A stretch of 53,873 bases of DNA, from NCBI GenBank assembly GCA_947464135.1, contig CANHVK010000008.1, positions 1 to 53,873 on the forward strand, written 5' to 3'. Below the pieces are notes generated by a model, which did not search any database, was not told the DNA's origin, and was given only the letters and a program-made list of their open reading frames with translations. The translations under genes and the position numbers were made by a program. The stretch comes from Flavobacteriia bacterium. GTDB lineage: Bacteria; Bacteroidota; Bacteroidia; Flavobacteriales_D; Crocinitomicaceae. This document shows, piece after piece, positions 16,839 through 27,492 of the stretch. The stretch's first letter is position 1. Each line of letters opens with the position of its first letter.

Positions 16839-17519
16839 ATGAAAAAGTTGGTATGTATTTTCATTTTAAGTAGTTCTGTAACTATTCTAAATGCACAAAA
16901 TAAAGTAAAACAATCTAAAATAAATTTTACTAAAGATGTTGATTCTGTTTCTTATTTGATAGGTAATATGATTGCTGGAAATGTATTAAATGATTTGCCT
17001 GAAGCTAACAAGGAAATGATTATAAAAGGATTGACAGATAAGTTGAATGGAAAACAACCTGCATTATCTGATCCATCAAATGAAGTTTTAAATAGATACT
17101 TTAAGCAAAAACAAGAAAATCAGCACAGTGCAAATAAAGTTGCAGGTGAAAAGTTTTTAGAACAAAATAAAAAAGATCCTTCTATTTTAGTTACTCCTTC
17201 TGGTTTGCAATATAAAATTATTAATATGGGTAACGGTGAAAAACCAGCTTCAACTACACGTGTAAAAGTACATTACCACGGAACAACAATTGAAGGAAAA
17301 GTTTTTGATAGTTCTGTTAATAGAGGAGAGCCTGCTACTTTTGGATTAAATCAAGTAATTCCTGGATGGACAGAAGGATTACAATTAATGCCTGTGGGTT
17401 CCAAATTTAAATTTTTTATTCCTCAAGAACTTGCATATGGTGCGAATGCACCTTCACAAGAAATCAAGCCTTTTTCTGTCTTGATTTTTGATGTTGAACT
17501 TCTTTCTATAGAACAATAA
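16839..17519 (+). CDS. exported FKBP-type peptidyl-prolyl isomerase
   Basis: This 226-residue periplasmic foldase has a signal peptide ending at A19 (VTILNA before QNKV). An FKBP_N helical dimerisation region (about residues 25-100, with [15 protein letters not shown]) is followed by a C-terminal FKBP domain (about 115-226). The FKBP core is intact: [36 protein letters not shown] and [11 protein letters not shown], including the aromatic residues that line the proline pocket. It resembles FkpA/Mip-type proteins that assist outer-membrane and secreted protein folding. It is the first gene of a three-gene operon and ends one base before the cyclophilin-FKBP fusion, a clear functional pairing. 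Confidence 0.94.
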   Translation: MKKLVCIFILSSSVTILNAQNKVKQSKINFTKDVDSVSYLIGNMIAGNVLNDLPEANKEMIIKGLTDKLNGKQPALSDPSNEVLNRYFKQKQENQHSANKVAGEKFLEQNKKDPSILVTPSGLQYKIINMGNGEKPASTTRVKVHYHGTTIEGKVFDSSVNRGEPATFGLNQVIPGWTEGLQLMPVGSKFKFFIPQELAYGANAPSQEIKPFSVLIFDVELLSIEQ

Positions 17520-17520
17520 T

Positions 17521-18621
17521 ATGCTTAGATTAAGTTTTTTATCGATTTTATTTTTTGCATTTTCTATTTCATTTGCACAAAATCTTTCTGATGGCATATA
17601 TGCGTGTTTTTATACTTCAAAAGGGAAAATTTTGATTAAGTTAGAAGTAGAAAAAGTACCAATGACAGTGGCTAATTTTGTAGCTCTTGCTGAAGGAAAC
17701 GCATTTATTTTAGATAAAGAATTTAAAAAACCATTATATAATGGTGTGAAATTTCATAGGGTAATAAAAGATTTTATGATTCAAGGTGGTGACCCTCAGG
17801 GTACTGGGGAAGGTGGGCCTGGTTATAAATTTTTTGATGAGTTCCATCCTGATCTAAAACATGTTGGACCAGGAATTCTTTCAATGGCAAATTCTGGCCC
17901 AAATACCAATGGAAGTCAGTTTTTTATTACACACGTAAAAACACAATGGTTAGATAATAAACACAGTGTATTTGGAAATGTTATTGAAGGACAAAGTGTA
18001 GTTGATGCTATACAACAAAATGATGTTATAGATAGTATTACTATCTTGCGTTTAGGTAATAAGTATAAAAAATATAATCCTTCAATTGAGTTTGCGAAAA
18101 CATATAAAAAATTTGAAAAAAAGAACTCAATTTTAAGTATCCAACAAGATAAAGCGAAAACTTTGACACAAGATCAGTATAAAAATTATTTTTTGGAATA
18201 TGTAAAAGACAAATTGAAGCATGATAAAAAATCACAAAAATTAAGTAAGCGATTATCTGAAGTTTTTAAATGTTCTCCCAAAATAGTTCAAACTACATCT
18301 GGATTGGTTTATGTTATATATAATCATGGAGATACATTGCGACCGAAAACCGAAAATTTAGTAAAAATACATTACACTGGAAAATTGATTAATGATGAAA
18401 AATTTGATTCTTCATTAGATCGTAATCAATCTTTTGATATCACTTACAAAAAACAATCTGTCATTTCAGGTTTTGAAGAAGGTTTAGGTTTAGTTGGTAA
18501 AGGAGGAAAAGTTTGCTTATTTATCCCTTATTATCTTGGCTATGGTGACAAAGGAGTATCTATTATACCACCTTATTCTGATTTAATATTTGAACTCGAA
18601 ATTTTGGATATCCAAAAATAA
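17521..18621 (+). CDS. dual-family immunophilin: cyclophilin-FKBP fusion
   Basis: This 366-residue exported protein fuses two unrelated prolyl isomerase folds. The signal peptide ends at A19 (SISFA before QNL). A cyclophilin domain (about residues 25-175) keeps the catalytic [28 protein letters not shown] and the drug-pocket Trp in [13 protein letters not shown] lysine-rich helical linker (about 180-262) leads to a C-terminal FKBP domain (about 265-366) with [37 protein letters not shown] and IPYYLGYG. Dual-family immunophilins of this order have been described in flavobacteria. Both active sites look intact, although the FKBP half is more diverged. The gap to the preceding FKBP gene is one base and to the following gene three bases, so all three are co-expressed. 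Confidence 0.93.
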   Translation: MLRLSFLSILFFAFSISFAQNLSDGIYACFYTSKGKILIKLEVEKVPMTVANFVALAEGNAFILDKEFKKPLYNGVKFHRVIKDFMIQGGDPQGTGEGGPGYKFFDEFHPDLKHVGPGILSMANSGPNTNGSQFFITHVKTQWLDNKHSVFGNVIEGQSVVDAIQQNDVIDSITILRLGNKYKKYNPSIEFAKTYKKFEKKNSILSIQQDKAKTLTQDQYKNYFLEYVKDKLKHDKKSQKLSKRLSEVFKCSPKIVQTTSGLVYVIYNHGDTLRPKTENLVKIHYTGKLINDEKFDSSLDRNQSFDITYKKQSVISGFEEGLGLVGKGGKVCLFIPYYLGYGDKGVSIIPPYSDLIFELEILDIQK

Positions 18622-18624
18622 AAT

Positions 18625-20091
18625 ATGTTTAATAAGCTAAATATAAACTCATTCAAATCAATCGTTCTTGTTGGTTTGTTTTTTAGGTTAATTGCAGCTG
18701 TCTTTTCTGAGGGATATGGTATGCATGACGACCATTTCTTAACCATTGAAGCATCAGCATCTTGGGCAAATAATTATGATTATAACGGCTGGTTACCTTG
18801 GTCAATTAATTCACATGGAAAACCTGACGGTCATAGTTTCACTTATGTTGGATTGAATTACTTGTTTTTTGCATTTTGTAAATCGATTGGTATTATAAAT
18901 CCTAAACTATTAATGATTTTAAATCGAATACTTCATGCTTTATTATCAACTTTAGTTATATATTTTGGTATAAAAATCACACAGAAATTATCGAATAGAA
19001 ATAATGCAATAACTGTTGGTTGGATATTATCGCTCTTATGGTTAATGCCTTTTATGTCAGTTAGAAATCTTGTTGAAATGGTTGCTATCCCTTTTTTAAT
19101 GTGGGGTATTTGGTATATTTTAAAGAATGAAATTCCAAAAAAAATGGATTTAATATTAGCTGGGATTATGTGTGGAATTGCCATTTCATTAAGATACCAG
19201 ATTGGTATTTTTTCTGTTGGTTTAGCAATTTATTTTTTAATATCTAAAAAATGGATTTATCTTATTTTTTTTAGTTTCGGTAATTTAATTTCTTTTTTGA
19301 TTACTCAGGGAGTTGTAGATTATTTAATTTGGGGATATCCATTTGCCGAATTTAGTAGTTATGTTTCATACAATATGAATCAGGGTACACAATATCTTCC
19401 AAACACGAATTATTTTATGTATTTCTATGTTTTATTTGGAGTATTGTTGTTTCCTTTTGGAATTCTTATAGGTATAGGTTTTTTTAGAAGTTATAAAAAC
19501 ACATTACTTCTATTTATTCCGACAATGTTGTTTTTATTATTTCATACAGTATATCCTAACAGACAGGAGAGATTTATATTATCAATTTTACCTTTTTTTA
19601 TCATACTTGGAGTTATCGGATTTGAAAAGCTAAAGGATCGTAAATTTTGGGTAAAAAGTTGGGATGTTTCTATTAAGATTTTTTGGGCCCTAAATATATT
19701 ATTGGTTTGCTTCTTCTCTATAATGTCTACAAAATATTCTCGTATCAACGCAATGTATTCCTTATTTAATGATAAAAATTATGCTCCAATTATTTTAATG
19801 GAAGGCTCTGGTGATGCATCAATTACACTTATGCCAAAATTTTATTCAAATAAATGGCATGCATCATTTATTGAAAAAACGAGTTTAATTAATGATACGA
19901 TTGTTCCTAAGGTCAATTATGTTTTTTTCTCTGGAAAAGGCAACTTAAAGAATCGTGTTGATTTTTACAAGCAAATTTATCCATCTTTAGCTTTGCACAA
20001 AGTTTGTCAGCCTAGTTTAATAGATAAAATCGTTCATGATTTAAATCCTAGAAATGTGAATGAGTATATTGAAGTATGGAAAGTGAGATAA
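18625..20091 (+). CDS. GT22-like membrane glycosyltransferase (Alg9/PIG-B mannosyltransferase-like)
   Basis: This 488-residue polytopic membrane protein has about ten hydrophobic segments and a small C-terminal soluble part. The first extracytoplasmic loop has the acidic motif M33-H34-D35-D36-H37-F, the position of the catalytic acidic residue in GT-C enzymes. The later motif PNRQERFILSILPFF (about residues 311-325) corresponds to the HKEERF signature of GT22 mannosyltransferases. Family members use polyprenyl-phosphate sugars. The acceptor and sugar here are unknown; protein O-glycosylation or a lipid-linked glycan are possible. Being third in an operon with two exported prolyl isomerases hints at a role in maturing secreted proteins, which is inference only. 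Converges with the gene at 20095. Confidence 0.75.
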   Translation: MFNKLNINSFKSIVLVGLFFRLIAAVFSEGYGMHDDHFLTIEASASWANNYDYNGWLPWSINSHGKPDGHSFTYVGLNYLFFAFCKSIGIINPKLLMILNRILHALLSTLVIYFGIKITQKLSNRNNAITVGWILSLLWLMPFMSVRNLVEMVAIPFLMWGIWYILKNEIPKKMDLILAGIMCGIAISLRYQIGIFSVGLAIYFLISKKWIYLIFFSFGNLISFLITQGVVDYLIWGYPFAEFSSYVSYNMNQGTQYLPNTNYFMYFYVLFGVLLFPFGILIGIGFFRSYKNTLLLFIPTMLFLLFHTVYPNRQERFILSILPFFIILGVIGFEKLKDRKFWVKSWDVSIKIFWALNILLVCFFSIMSTKYSRINAMYSLFNDKNYAPIILMEGSGDASITLMPKFYSNKWHASFIEKTSLINDTIVPKVNYVFFSGKGNLKNRVDFYKQIYPSLALHKVCQPSLIDKIVHDLNPRNVNEYIEVWKVR

Positions 20092-20094
20092 ATT

Positions 20095-20811
20095 TTAAAG
20101 AGTATTTAATAATAATATAAAGTCATTATCATTAAACCATTTTTTTCCTTTTTCTCCAATTGTTTTTCCCCTTTCTGATTGCTTATTTTCCTTTAGGCAT
20201 TTAATTGTTTCCATAATTGAGGTTCTCAAGAACTCTTTTTCTTTGTCATTGTATGAATCAATTGTATTTATTAAATCAATTGCACGTTGATTTTCATTCA
20301 AAACAGTTGTAGCTCCAGGGATATCTTTTAATTGAAATTTACAAGCAACATCCATCAATTTTGCCGATATATCATCAGGAAAAATTGAAAGAAATTTTTT
20401 ACAATAATCTTGTGCCTTTTTGTAATTTTTAGAAGAGTACTCATTAATAGTATTCTCGATAATTGAATTTTTTAATTCAAAAATAAATTCTTTTTCTTTG
20501 TTATATACATCATGAGTTTTATCTTTTTTAATACATTTTGACATAAAACTGATGCAATCTTTATACGCATTTTTATACATTTCATCTTGATCATTCTGTT
20601 GAGAAATTTTATAAAGTGCTTTGGATGTCCATAAATAGGCATATGGATCATTCTTTGTTTCTTCTTTAAGGGTATATTTTTCTGCTTTTGATGCAAGCTT
20701 TTTATAATTACCATCTACATAAAGAATTAATAAGTCATCATATAGAGGTGGTTGTCCGTATATTTTAGATGCACAAAAAATTAGGGTTAAAATCAATAGG
20801 TATTTTTTCAT
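20095..20811 (-). CDS. exported TPR-like protein of unknown function
   Basis: This 238-residue protein has a signal peptide ending near residue 19 (CASKIYG before QPP). The mature part is helical and reads like degenerate tetratricopeptide repeats: LLILYVDGNYKKLASKAEKY, then NAYKDCISFMSKCIKKD and NYKKAQDYCKKFLSIFPDDI, each with the pattern of paired amphipathic helices. No catalytic motif is seen. It probably acts in the periplasm as a scaffold. It lies 51 bases downstream of mutB on the same strand, but a TAATTTTG box four bases before its ATG could give it a separate, possibly leaderless, transcript. I do not recognise a named family. Confidence 0.7.
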   Translation of the reverse strand: MKKYLLILTLIFCASKIYGQPPLYDDLLILYVDGNYKKLASKAEKYTLKEETKNDPYAYLWTSKALYKISQQNDQDEMYKNAYKDCISFMSKCIKKDKTHDVYNKEKEFIFELKNSIIENTINEYSSKNYKKAQDYCKKFLSIFPDDISAKLMDVACKFQLKDIPGATTVLNENQRAIDLINTIDSYNDKEKEFLRTSIMETIKCLKENKQSERGKTIGEKGKKWFNDNDFILLLNTL

Positions 20812-20815
20812 TTCA

Positions 20816-20823
20816 CAAAATTA
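20816..20823 (-). promoter_or_regulatory. candidate -7 element next to the TPR gene start
   Basis: The minus strand reads TAATTTTG, followed by TGAA and then the ATG. With usual spacing, transcription would start at the ATG, so a leaderless message is possible. Confidence 0.4.
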
Positions 20824-20862
20824 TTATTATCTAAATTATAAAATTTATTTTTTGAATAAAAG

Positions 20863-22929
20863 TCATTCTACACTCTTTATTAACAATTTTAATACTCTAA
20901 TTGCTGCTTCTGGAATTTTTGTTCCAGGTCCAAAGACTCCAAACACTCCTTTTTCATATAGAAAATCGTAGTCTTTTGTAGGAATTACCCCACCTGCAAT
21001 CACCATAATATCATCACGTTCATATCTTTTAAGCTCTTCAATTACTGCTGGAATCAATGTTTTATGACCTGCTGCCAACGAACTAACACCTAGAATATGT
21101 ACATCATTTTCAATAGCTTGTTTAGCAACTTCTTCTGGAGTTTGAAATAAGGGGCTAATATCAACATCAAATCCCATGTCTGCAAAAGAAGTAGCGATTA
21201 CTTTTGCTCCTCGATCATGACCATCCTGGCCCATTTTTGCTACCAAAATTCTTGGTCTTCTACCTTCTAATTTTGCAAATTTATTTGCCAATGCGATGGC
21301 TTCTTGAAATGATTCATTTTTCATAATTCCTTTTGCATATACTCCCTGAATGCTATGTATTTTAGCTTGGTATCTTCCGAAAACATTTTCTAATGCTAAA
21401 GATATTTCTCCAAGCGTTGCTCTTCTTTTTGCACATGCTACTGCTGCTTCGAGTAAATTTCCTTCTCCTGTTTTAGCAATATTTTCTAATTCTGATAATG
21501 ATTTATCTACTAATACTTGATTTCTTGATGTTTTGATTTCAGCTAATCTTTTTAGTTGTGAATCTCGAACAGCTGTATTATCAATTTCTAATGTATCAAT
21601 TTCTGTTGTATTATCGTATTGGTATCTGTTTAAACCAACAATAATTTCTTCATAGGAATCAATTTTTGCTTGCTTCGAAGTAGCAGCTTCTTCAATTCTC
21701 ATTTTAGGAATACCAGCTTCTATTGCCTTTGTCATTCCTCCCAAAGATTCAATTTCTTCTATAAGTTTCCATGCTTCTTCGTAAAGTTTTTCCGTTAGTT
21801 TTTCAATTGCATAGCTTCCCTGAGCAGGGTCGATAGTATTAGTAATTCCTATTTCATGTTCGATATATAGTTGCGTATTTCTGGCAATTCGAGCTGAAAA
21901 ATCTGTAGGTAATGCAATCGCTTCATCTAATGAGTTTGTATGTAATGATTGTGTTCCTCCCATTATTGCACTCAATGCTTCGATACATGTTCTAGCCACA
22001 TTGTTAAAAGGGTCTTGTTCCGTTAAAGACCATCCAGAAGTTTGACAATGTGTGCGCAATGCCATTGATTTATCTTTGCTAGGATTAAATTCTTTTACTA
22101 CTGTAGACCACAATAATCTTCCCGCTCTAAGTTTAGCAATTTCAACTAATGAATTCATTCCTATCCCCCAGAAAAAACTTAATCTGGGAGCAAAATCATC
22201 AATGTTTAAACCTACTTTTAATCCTGCACGAATATATTCCATTCCATCAGCAATAGTGTAAGCCAATTCTTGAGCTGCTGTCGCTCCTGCTTCGTGCATA
22301 TGGTATCCCGAAATAGATATAGAATTAAATTTCGGCATTTGTTTGGTTGTATAGGCAAAAATATCCGCGATGATACGCATAGAAGGAGTAGGAGGATAGA
22401 TGTAGGTATTTCGAACCATGAATTCTTTTAGAATATCATTTTGTATCGTACCTGATAACAATTCCTTTGAAACACCTTGTTCTTCTGCAGCAACAATGAA
22501 AAATGCAAGTACCGGGATAACTGCTCCATTCATCGTCATTGAAACACTCATTTGGTCTAAAGGGATTTCGTTGAAAAGAATTTTCATATCTTCAACACTA
22601 TCAATGGCTACACCAGCTTTACCAACATCGCCAATCACCCTAGGATGGTCTGAATCATACCCTCTGTGTGTAGCTAAATCAAAAGCTACAGATAATCCTT
22701 TTTGTCCAGCTGATAAATTTCTTTTGTAAAAAGCATTTGATTCTTCTGCGGTTGAAAACCCTGCATACTGACGAATTGTCCAAGGTTTTGAAGTATACAT
22801 AGATGCATAAGGACCACCTAAATAAGGTGGGTAGCCAGAAACCATTTTGTTTTGTTGATTCGCTTCTAGTTTTACTGAATATGTATTCGTTTTCCAGTCG
22901 ATATTTGTAAAGTCAATTTTCTTCTTCAT
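20863..22929 (-). CDS. mutB: methylmalonyl-CoA mutase, large (catalytic) subunit
   Basis: This enzyme interconverts succinyl-CoA and (R)-methylmalonyl-CoA with adenosylcobalamin, linking propionate or odd-chain and branched amino-acid breakdown to the TCA cycle. I choose the ATG at 22929 (688 residues) over an in-frame TTG nine bases upstream, because the TTG lies inside the mutA stop region. The N-terminal TIM barrel has [20 protein letters not shown] and [17 protein letters not shown]. The C-terminal cobalamin domain has the lower-axial-ligand motif with H571 in [13 protein letters not shown], followed by [16 protein letters not shown]. It starts one base after mutA stops, so the two subunits are translationally coupled. 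MeaB and methylmalonyl-CoA epimerase are not in the window. Confidence 0.96.
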   Translation of the reverse strand: MKKKIDFTNIDWKTNTYSVKLEANQQNKMVSGYPPYLGGPYASMYTSKPWTIRQYAGFSTAEESNAFYKRNLSAGQKGLSVAFDLATHRGYDSDHPRVIGDVGKAGVAIDSVEDMKILFNEIPLDQMSVSMTMNGAVIPVLAFFIVAAEEQGVSKELLSGTIQNDILKEFMVRNTYIYPPTPSMRIIADIFAYTTKQMPKFNSISISGYHMHEAGATAAQELAYTIADGMEYIRAGLKVGLNIDDFAPRLSFFWGIGMNSLVEIAKLRAGRLLWSTVVKEFNPSKDKSMALRTHCQTSGWSLTEQDPFNNVARTCIEALSAIMGGTQSLHTNSLDEAIALPTDFSARIARNTQLYIEHEIGITNTIDPAQGSYAIEKLTEKLYEEAWKLIEEIESLGGMTKAIEAGIPKMRIEEAATSKQAKIDSYEEIIVGLNRYQYDNTTEIDTLEIDNTAVRDSQLKRLAEIKTSRNQVLVDKSLSELENIAKTGEGNLLEAAVACAKRRATLGEISLALENVFGRYQAKIHSIQGVYAKGIMKNESFQEAIALANKFAKLEGRRPRILVAKMGQDGHDRGAKVIATSFADMGFDVDISPLFQTPEEVAKQAIENDVHILGVSSLAAGHKTLIPAVIEELKRYERDDIMVIAGGVIPTKDYDFLYEKGVFGVFGPGTKIPEAAIRVLKLLIKSVE

Positions 22930-22930
22930 T

Positions 22931-24163
22931 TTAATCAAGTTCTTGTTCTAAAATAAGCTGTGGGATAGATAAGAAGTTCTCAAACAAGAATGTATCCCAT
23001 TGGTTGTTGTTTTTACTTTCATTTTGAAAAGCATTAATTCCAATGAGTAATTTCTCATTATTCTTAAATAAGGAGATTCTCTTTTCTCTTGTTGTCAGAA
23101 TGGTGTTTTTTAATTCTTTTAATCCGCCTTCAGAGTTGATTCCACCTTGACTTTCAATCTTATTAAATAATTTCCAGGCAGCATCTGACGCTAGGTGAAT
23201 GTATTGATTAATATATCGAGCTCCTTCGAATGGATTATTGGTTAAGTTTAGTTTCCCTTCTTCCTTGAGCAAGTTCGATATATTGATTGCCATTCTGGAA
23301 GTAAATGATGTCTCTTTTTGAATAAAATACGAATCGTATGGCTTTAAAATCAGTTGGTCTACATTACCTAATATTGCTGAAAATGCTTCGGTAGTTTGTC
23401 TTAATAGATTTGAATGTGGATCAAGACATGATTTATTAACAAATCCAGATTTTGCAGTAAGATATACCGTTGGATTTATTCCATAAGTTTTAAAAAGTTG
23501 ATTGATTAGAATTCGAATGGATTTAAATTTTGCTATTTCTAACATTAAATTATTTCCAATTCCCATTTCTAGATGAATCGATTCGAATTCTTGTTCGGAA
23601 ATAGTTTGATTTATTTTGTTTAATAGATAAGTGATTTCTTCAGTTGCATTTCCTCCAATCTGGTGAATTAGATAACTTGAAATAAAAATTAAGTCATCGA
23701 TACTTTTTTCAGAATTAATAAAAATGCGTTTGTGTTTATTTCCTTTTTTGAAAGAGAGTAGGGATGAATTTTGATTTTCATTTTTGGTATTAAAATGTAA
23801 ATCAATGAATTCAATATTTATTTCGTTCAAAAGGATGTTTAAATCGATTGTTTTTTCAGTTTTTAAATCAAAAGTGATTGAATTTGCTCCAAAATTAAGT
23901 GCCTGTAAAGCGTCTAGATTTGATTCTTTTAAGTTTGATTCTGTAATATCAATACTGTATCCGATTTCCCAGTCACCAGATTGTTTATCATTTTCAATTT
24001 CTATGGCAGTATAGTTTTCAGGTGTAATTGAAAAAGTTAAATTTTCAATCTCATCCCTATATTGAAAGCTTTCTGTGGTATTTTCTTTTTTTAATTCTTT
24101 CGCAATTTGTTCTTTCCATTTTTCAATTGGAATAATTGGGAATGCGTCAAGTTGAATTTTCAT
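22931..24163 (-). CDS. mutA: methylmalonyl-CoA mutase, small subunit
   Basis: This 410-residue protein is homologous to the N-terminal barrel of MutB but lacks the cobalamin-binding domain, as expected for the structural beta subunit of the heterodimer. It opens with [17 protein letters not shown], and shows [20 protein letters not shown] and [14 protein letters not shown], which parallel MutB segments. It is shorter than many small subunits (often 600 or more residues), which is typical of the Bacteroidota form. It is first in the operon, one base ahead of mutB. A TATTTTTG box on the minus strand at 24185-24192 is the likely promoter. gcvP is divergent. Confidence 0.9.
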   Translation of the reverse strand: MKIQLDAFPIIPIEKWKEQIAKELKKENTTESFQYRDEIENLTFSITPENYTAIEIENDKQSGDWEIGYSIDITESNLKESNLDALQALNFGANSITFDLKTEKTIDLNILLNEINIEFIDLHFNTKNENQNSSLLSFKKGNKHKRIFINSEKSIDDLIFISSYLIHQIGGNATEEITYLLNKINQTISEQEFESIHLEMGIGNNLMLEIAKFKSIRILINQLFKTYGINPTVYLTAKSGFVNKSCLDPHSNLLRQTTEAFSAILGNVDQLILKPYDSYFIQKETSFTSRMAINISNLLKEEGKLNLTNNPFEGARYINQYIHLASDAAWKLFNKIESQGGINSEGGLKELKNTILTTREKRISLFKNNEKLLIGINAFQNESKNNNQWDTFLFENFLSIPQLILEQELD

Positions 24164-24184
24164 AAAATATAAGTTCTACTAAAT

Positions 24185-24192
24185 CAAAAATA
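24185..24192 (-). promoter_or_regulatory. candidate -7 element for mutAB
   Basis: The minus strand reads TATTTTTG (TAnnTTTG match), about 22 bases before the mutA ATG. No clear -33 element. Confidence 0.4.
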
Positions 24193-24314
24193 CGTTAAAT
24201 AGATATCAGTAATTGATTTATTTATAAAAAATAAGAACAATTTGGTGTTTGAATGGTTAATAAATACCATTAGATTGTTTAGATAAATTCGAAAATAATT
24301 CATCTAAATCATCG

Positions 24315-24322
24315 TATATTTG
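24315..24322 (+). promoter_or_regulatory. candidate gcvP -7 element
   Basis: TATATTTG matches TAnnTTTG and predicts a leader of about 18 bases. No glycine-riboswitch-like tandem structure is visible in the short upstream region. Confidence 0.5.
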
Positions 24323-24345
24323 TCCCACATTTAAAGCAGTATAAA

Positions 24346-27216
24346 ATGAGTGCATTTTCTGAAAGACACATTGGCTCAAATGATGCCGAAAAACAAGCGA
24401 TGTTAGCTAAAATTGGAGCGAGCTCAATTGCAGAATTAATTGATAAAACAATACCCGCACCTATTCGTTTAGGTAGAGAGTTGAACGTTTCTGATGCGTT
24501 AACAGAACAAGAATATTTAACACATGTAAACAAATTAGGTGCTAAAAATAAGGTGTTTAAATCATACATTGGTTTAGGTTACAACGATACAATTACACCT
24601 TCTGTGATTTTGAGAAATGTGTTAGAAAATCCAGGATGGTATACTGCCTATACTCCATATCAAGCAGAAATTTCACAAGGTCGTTTAGAGGCGTTGTTGA
24701 ATTTCCAAACGATGATTTTGGATTTGACAGGAATGGAAATTGCAAATGCATCCTTATTAGATGAAGCTACAGCTGCTTCTGAAGCGATGATTATGTTGTT
24801 CAATTCTCGTTCAAGAAATGATATCAAAGAAGGAAAAAATAAATTTTTTGTTTCTGAATTTTGTTTCCCACAAACAATCGATGTTGTTCAGGGAAGAGCT
24901 GAAAATTTAGGAATTGAATTAGTTATTGCTGACCCTGAAACGTTTGCTTTTGATGCTACTTTCTTTGGGGCTTTAACACAATATCCTGACGTGTTAGGAA
25001 GGGTTCAAGATCTAGGTGCATTTACAACGAAAGCACATGATGCTGGAGTGAAAGTGGCGGTTGCTGCGGATATTTTGTCTTTAGTATTATTAAAATCACC
25101 AGGTGAATTAGGTGCTGATGTAGTGTTGGGTTCTGCTCAACGTTTTGGTGTCCCAATGGGATATGGTGGTCCACACGCAGCTTTCTTTGCTTGTAAAGAT
25201 GAGTTCAAAAGAACTATTCCAGGAAGAATTATCGGTGTGTCTAAAGATGCTGACGATAATTTAGCTTTAAGAATGGCATTACAGACACGTGAACAACATA
25301 TCAAACGTGATAAAGCAACTTCAAATATTTGTACTGCTCAAGCTTTGTTGGCTGTTATGGCAAGTATGTATGCGGTTTACCACGGGCCTAATGGGTTAAA
25401 AGAAATTGCTACTGATATTCATCATAAAGCAGTAACTGTTGCAACTGAATTATCAAAATTAGGATATACCGTTAAATCTAATTCTTATTTTGATACGTTA
25501 TGGGTAGAGTTACCAGAGACTGTTTCTGTGGCTACTTTGAAATACCAAACAGAAGCTAATGAAATAAATTTACGTTATGTAAATGATTCACAAGTTACTA
25601 TTAGTTTTGGAGAATCAATTACAAGTGCTGATTTGAAAACGTTGGTGAATGTTTTTGCTCAAATTGCAGTTAAAACTACACTTGAATTTACTACAGTAGC
25701 TAATACAGTATTAAATTCAAATCAATTACGTTCAACAGCGATTTTAACGCATCCAACATTTAATACTCATCATTCTGAATCTCAAATGATGCGTTATTTG
25801 AAGCGTTTAGAAAATAAAGATTTGTCATTGGTTCATAGCATGATTGCTTTGGGTTCTTGTACTATGAAGTTAAATGCTGCTTCAGAATTAATGCCAATTA
25901 CAAATCCTAATTTTGCGAATATGCACCCTTTCTGCCCAGTTGAACAAGCAGAAGGATACCACGAAATGTTCCGTGAATTAGAAAAAGATTTAAGTGAGTG
26001 TACTGGTTTTGCAGGTGTTTCTTTACAACCGAATTCTGGTGCTCAAGGTGAATATGCAGGATTGATGGTAATCAAAGCATATCATGAATCAAGAGGTGAT
26101 TTTAATCGTAAACATATGATTATTCCTTCATCAGCACATGGTACAAACCCTGCTTCAGCAGTAATGGCTGGATTTGAAGTGGTAGTTACTGGTTGTGATG
26201 AGAACGGAAACATTGATATAGATGCATTAAGAGCGAAAGCAATTGAATTGAAAGAAACATTAGCTGGATTAATGGTAACGTATCCTTCAACTCATGGAGT
26301 ATTCGAAGAAGGTATCCGTGAGATTACTGCAATCATCCACGAAAATGGTGGTCAAGTATATATGGATGGTGCAAATATGAATGCGCAAGTTGGATTAACG
26401 AATCCAGGTAACATTGGTGCTGATGTTTGTCACTTGAACTTACACAAAACATTTGCTATCCCTCATGGTGGTGGTGGTCCTGGTATGGGTCCAATCGGAG
26501 TGGGAGCACATTTAATCCCGTTTTTACCAGGTAGTCCATTAATTAAAGCTGGTGGTGAAAAAGCGATTCATGCAATTTCTGCTGCTCCTTATGGTAGTGC
26601 TTTGATTTTATTGATTTCTTACGGTTATATCAAAATGTTAGGGGCTAAAGGATTGAGAGAATCTACTGAAAATGCAATCTTAAATGCAAATTACATTGCT
26701 GCTGAATTAAAAAATCATTACCCAATTTTATATACAGGAACAAACGGAACGGTAGCACACGAATTGATTTTAGATTGTCGTGAATTCAAGAAAACAGCTG
26801 ACGTTGAAGTGGCAGATATAGCAAAACGTTTAATTGATTTCGGTTTCCATGCTCCTACAGTATCTTTCCCAGTTGCAGGAACATTGATGATTGAACCAAC
26901 GGAAAGTGAAGACAAAGCAGAGTTAGATCGTTTCATTGAAGCAATGATTAAAATCAGAAAAGAAATTGCTGAAATCGAAAATGGACATGCAGATAAAGAA
27001 AACAACTTATTGAAAAATGCACCGCACACTGCGGATTGTATTATCAATAAAAATTGGAATTATCCTTATACGCCACAAGAAGCAGTTTATCCAGTTTCTT
27101 ATTTGAAAGAGTTTAAATATTGGGTGCCTGTTCGCCGTGTTGACAATGCATTTGGAGATAGAAACTTAGTGTGTTCTTGTCCAAGTGTTGAGAGTTATGC
27201 GAATGTGGAAGCGTAA
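24346..27216 (+). CDS. gcvP: glycine dehydrogenase (decarboxylating), glycine cleavage P protein
   Basis: GcvP decarboxylates glycine with PLP and passes the aminomethyl group to lipoyl-GcvH; the complete system makes methylene-THF, CO2 and ammonia. The 956-residue single-chain form has both halves. The N-terminal half starts [16 protein letters not shown] and includes [13 protein letters not shown] and [19 protein letters not shown]. The C-terminal catalytic half has [14 protein letters not shown] and the PLP lysine K701 in [19 protein letters not shown]. The C-terminal [19 protein letters not shown] is intact. It stands alone (GcvT and GcvH are not nearby) with its own promoter and a strong terminator. 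Its codon usage is visibly more optimised than that of its neighbours, suggesting high expression. Confidence 0.98.
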   Translation: MSAFSERHIGSNDAEKQAMLAKIGASSIAELIDKTIPAPIRLGRELNVSDALTEQEYLTHVNKLGAKNKVFKSYIGLGYNDTITPSVILRNVLENPGWYTAYTPYQAEISQGRLEALLNFQTMILDLTGMEIANASLLDEATAASEAMIMLFNSRSRNDIKEGKNKFFVSEFCFPQTIDVVQGRAENLGIELVIADPETFAFDATFFGALTQYPDVLGRVQDLGAFTTKAHDAGVKVAVAADILSLVLLKSPGELGADVVLGSAQRFGVPMGYGGPHAAFFACKDEFKRTIPGRIIGVSKDADDNLALRMALQTREQHIKRDKATSNICTAQALLAVMASMYAVYHGPNGLKEIATDIHHKAVTVATELSKLGYTVKSNSYFDTLWVELPETVSVATLKYQTEANEINLRYVNDSQVTISFGESITSADLKTLVNVFAQIAVKTTLEFTTVANTVLNSNQLRSTAILTHPTFNTHHSESQMMRYLKRLENKDLSLVHSMIALGSCTMKLNAASELMPITNPNFANMHPFCPVEQAEGYHEMFRELEKDLSECTGFAGVSLQPNSGAQGEYAGLMVIKAYHESRGDFNRKHMIIPSSAHGTNPASAVMAGFEVVVTGCDENGNIDIDALRAKAIELKETLAGLMVTYPSTHGVFEEGIREITAIIHENGGQVYMDGANMNAQVGLTNPGNIGADVCHLNLHKTFAIPHGGGGPGMGPIGVGAHLIPFLPGSPLIKAGGEKAIHAISAAPYGSALILLISYGYIKMLGAKGLRESTENAILNANYIAAELKNHYPILYTGTNGTVAHELILDCREFKKTADVEVADIAKRLIDFGFHAPTVSFPVAGTLMIEPTESEDKAELDRFIEAMIKIRKEIAEIENGHADKENNLLKNAPHTADCIINKNWNYPYTPQEAVYPVSYLKEFKYWVPVRRVDNAFGDRNLVCSCPSVESYANVEA

Positions 27217-27243
27217 ACTTCTACTTTACTTTTTTTAAATACT

Positions 27244-27270
27244 AAAGGGAGAGCTTAAAGTTCTCCCTTT
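27244..27270 (+). terminator. intrinsic terminator after gcvP
   Basis: The stem AAAGGGAGA (27244-27252) pairs with TCTCCCTTT (27262-27270) around a nine-base loop, and the T-run continues to 27273. It lies 28 bases after the gcvP stop. Confidence 0.88.
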
Positions 27271-27420
27271 TTTGTAATATCAAACTAATGTAGTTTGAAT
27301 TTTTTTAAAATAAAAAATTATCAATTTTGGTAGCTTAATTTCAAACCATAATAGTAAGTTTTTATGAATCTCATTGTTAAAATTATCAATTCAATAGCAA
27401 ATAAAAATCAAATAAATACA

Positions 27421-27428
27421 TATATTTG
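27421..27428 (+). promoter_or_regulatory. candidate -7 element for the gene at 27493
   Basis: TATATTTG matches TAnnTTTG. The predicted leader is about 58 bases and shows no recognisable riboswitch. The remainder of the 27271-27420 gap is AT-rich with nothing else I can assign. Confidence 0.45.
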
Positions 27429-27492
27429 TCTCCTGTGATGCGGATTCCGAAAAGCGATAAGAGTAGGATTTTTTTAACTAAATAAATTAATA

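Noticed and set aside
22930-22938. TTG start for mutB, three codons upstream
   Set aside because: It lies within the mutA stop region and adds nothing conserved; the ATG at 22929 gives the normal N-terminus.
27429-27492. Possible riboswitch in the leader of the gene at 27493
   Set aside because: Only about 58 bases with no conserved aptamer elements that I can recognise.
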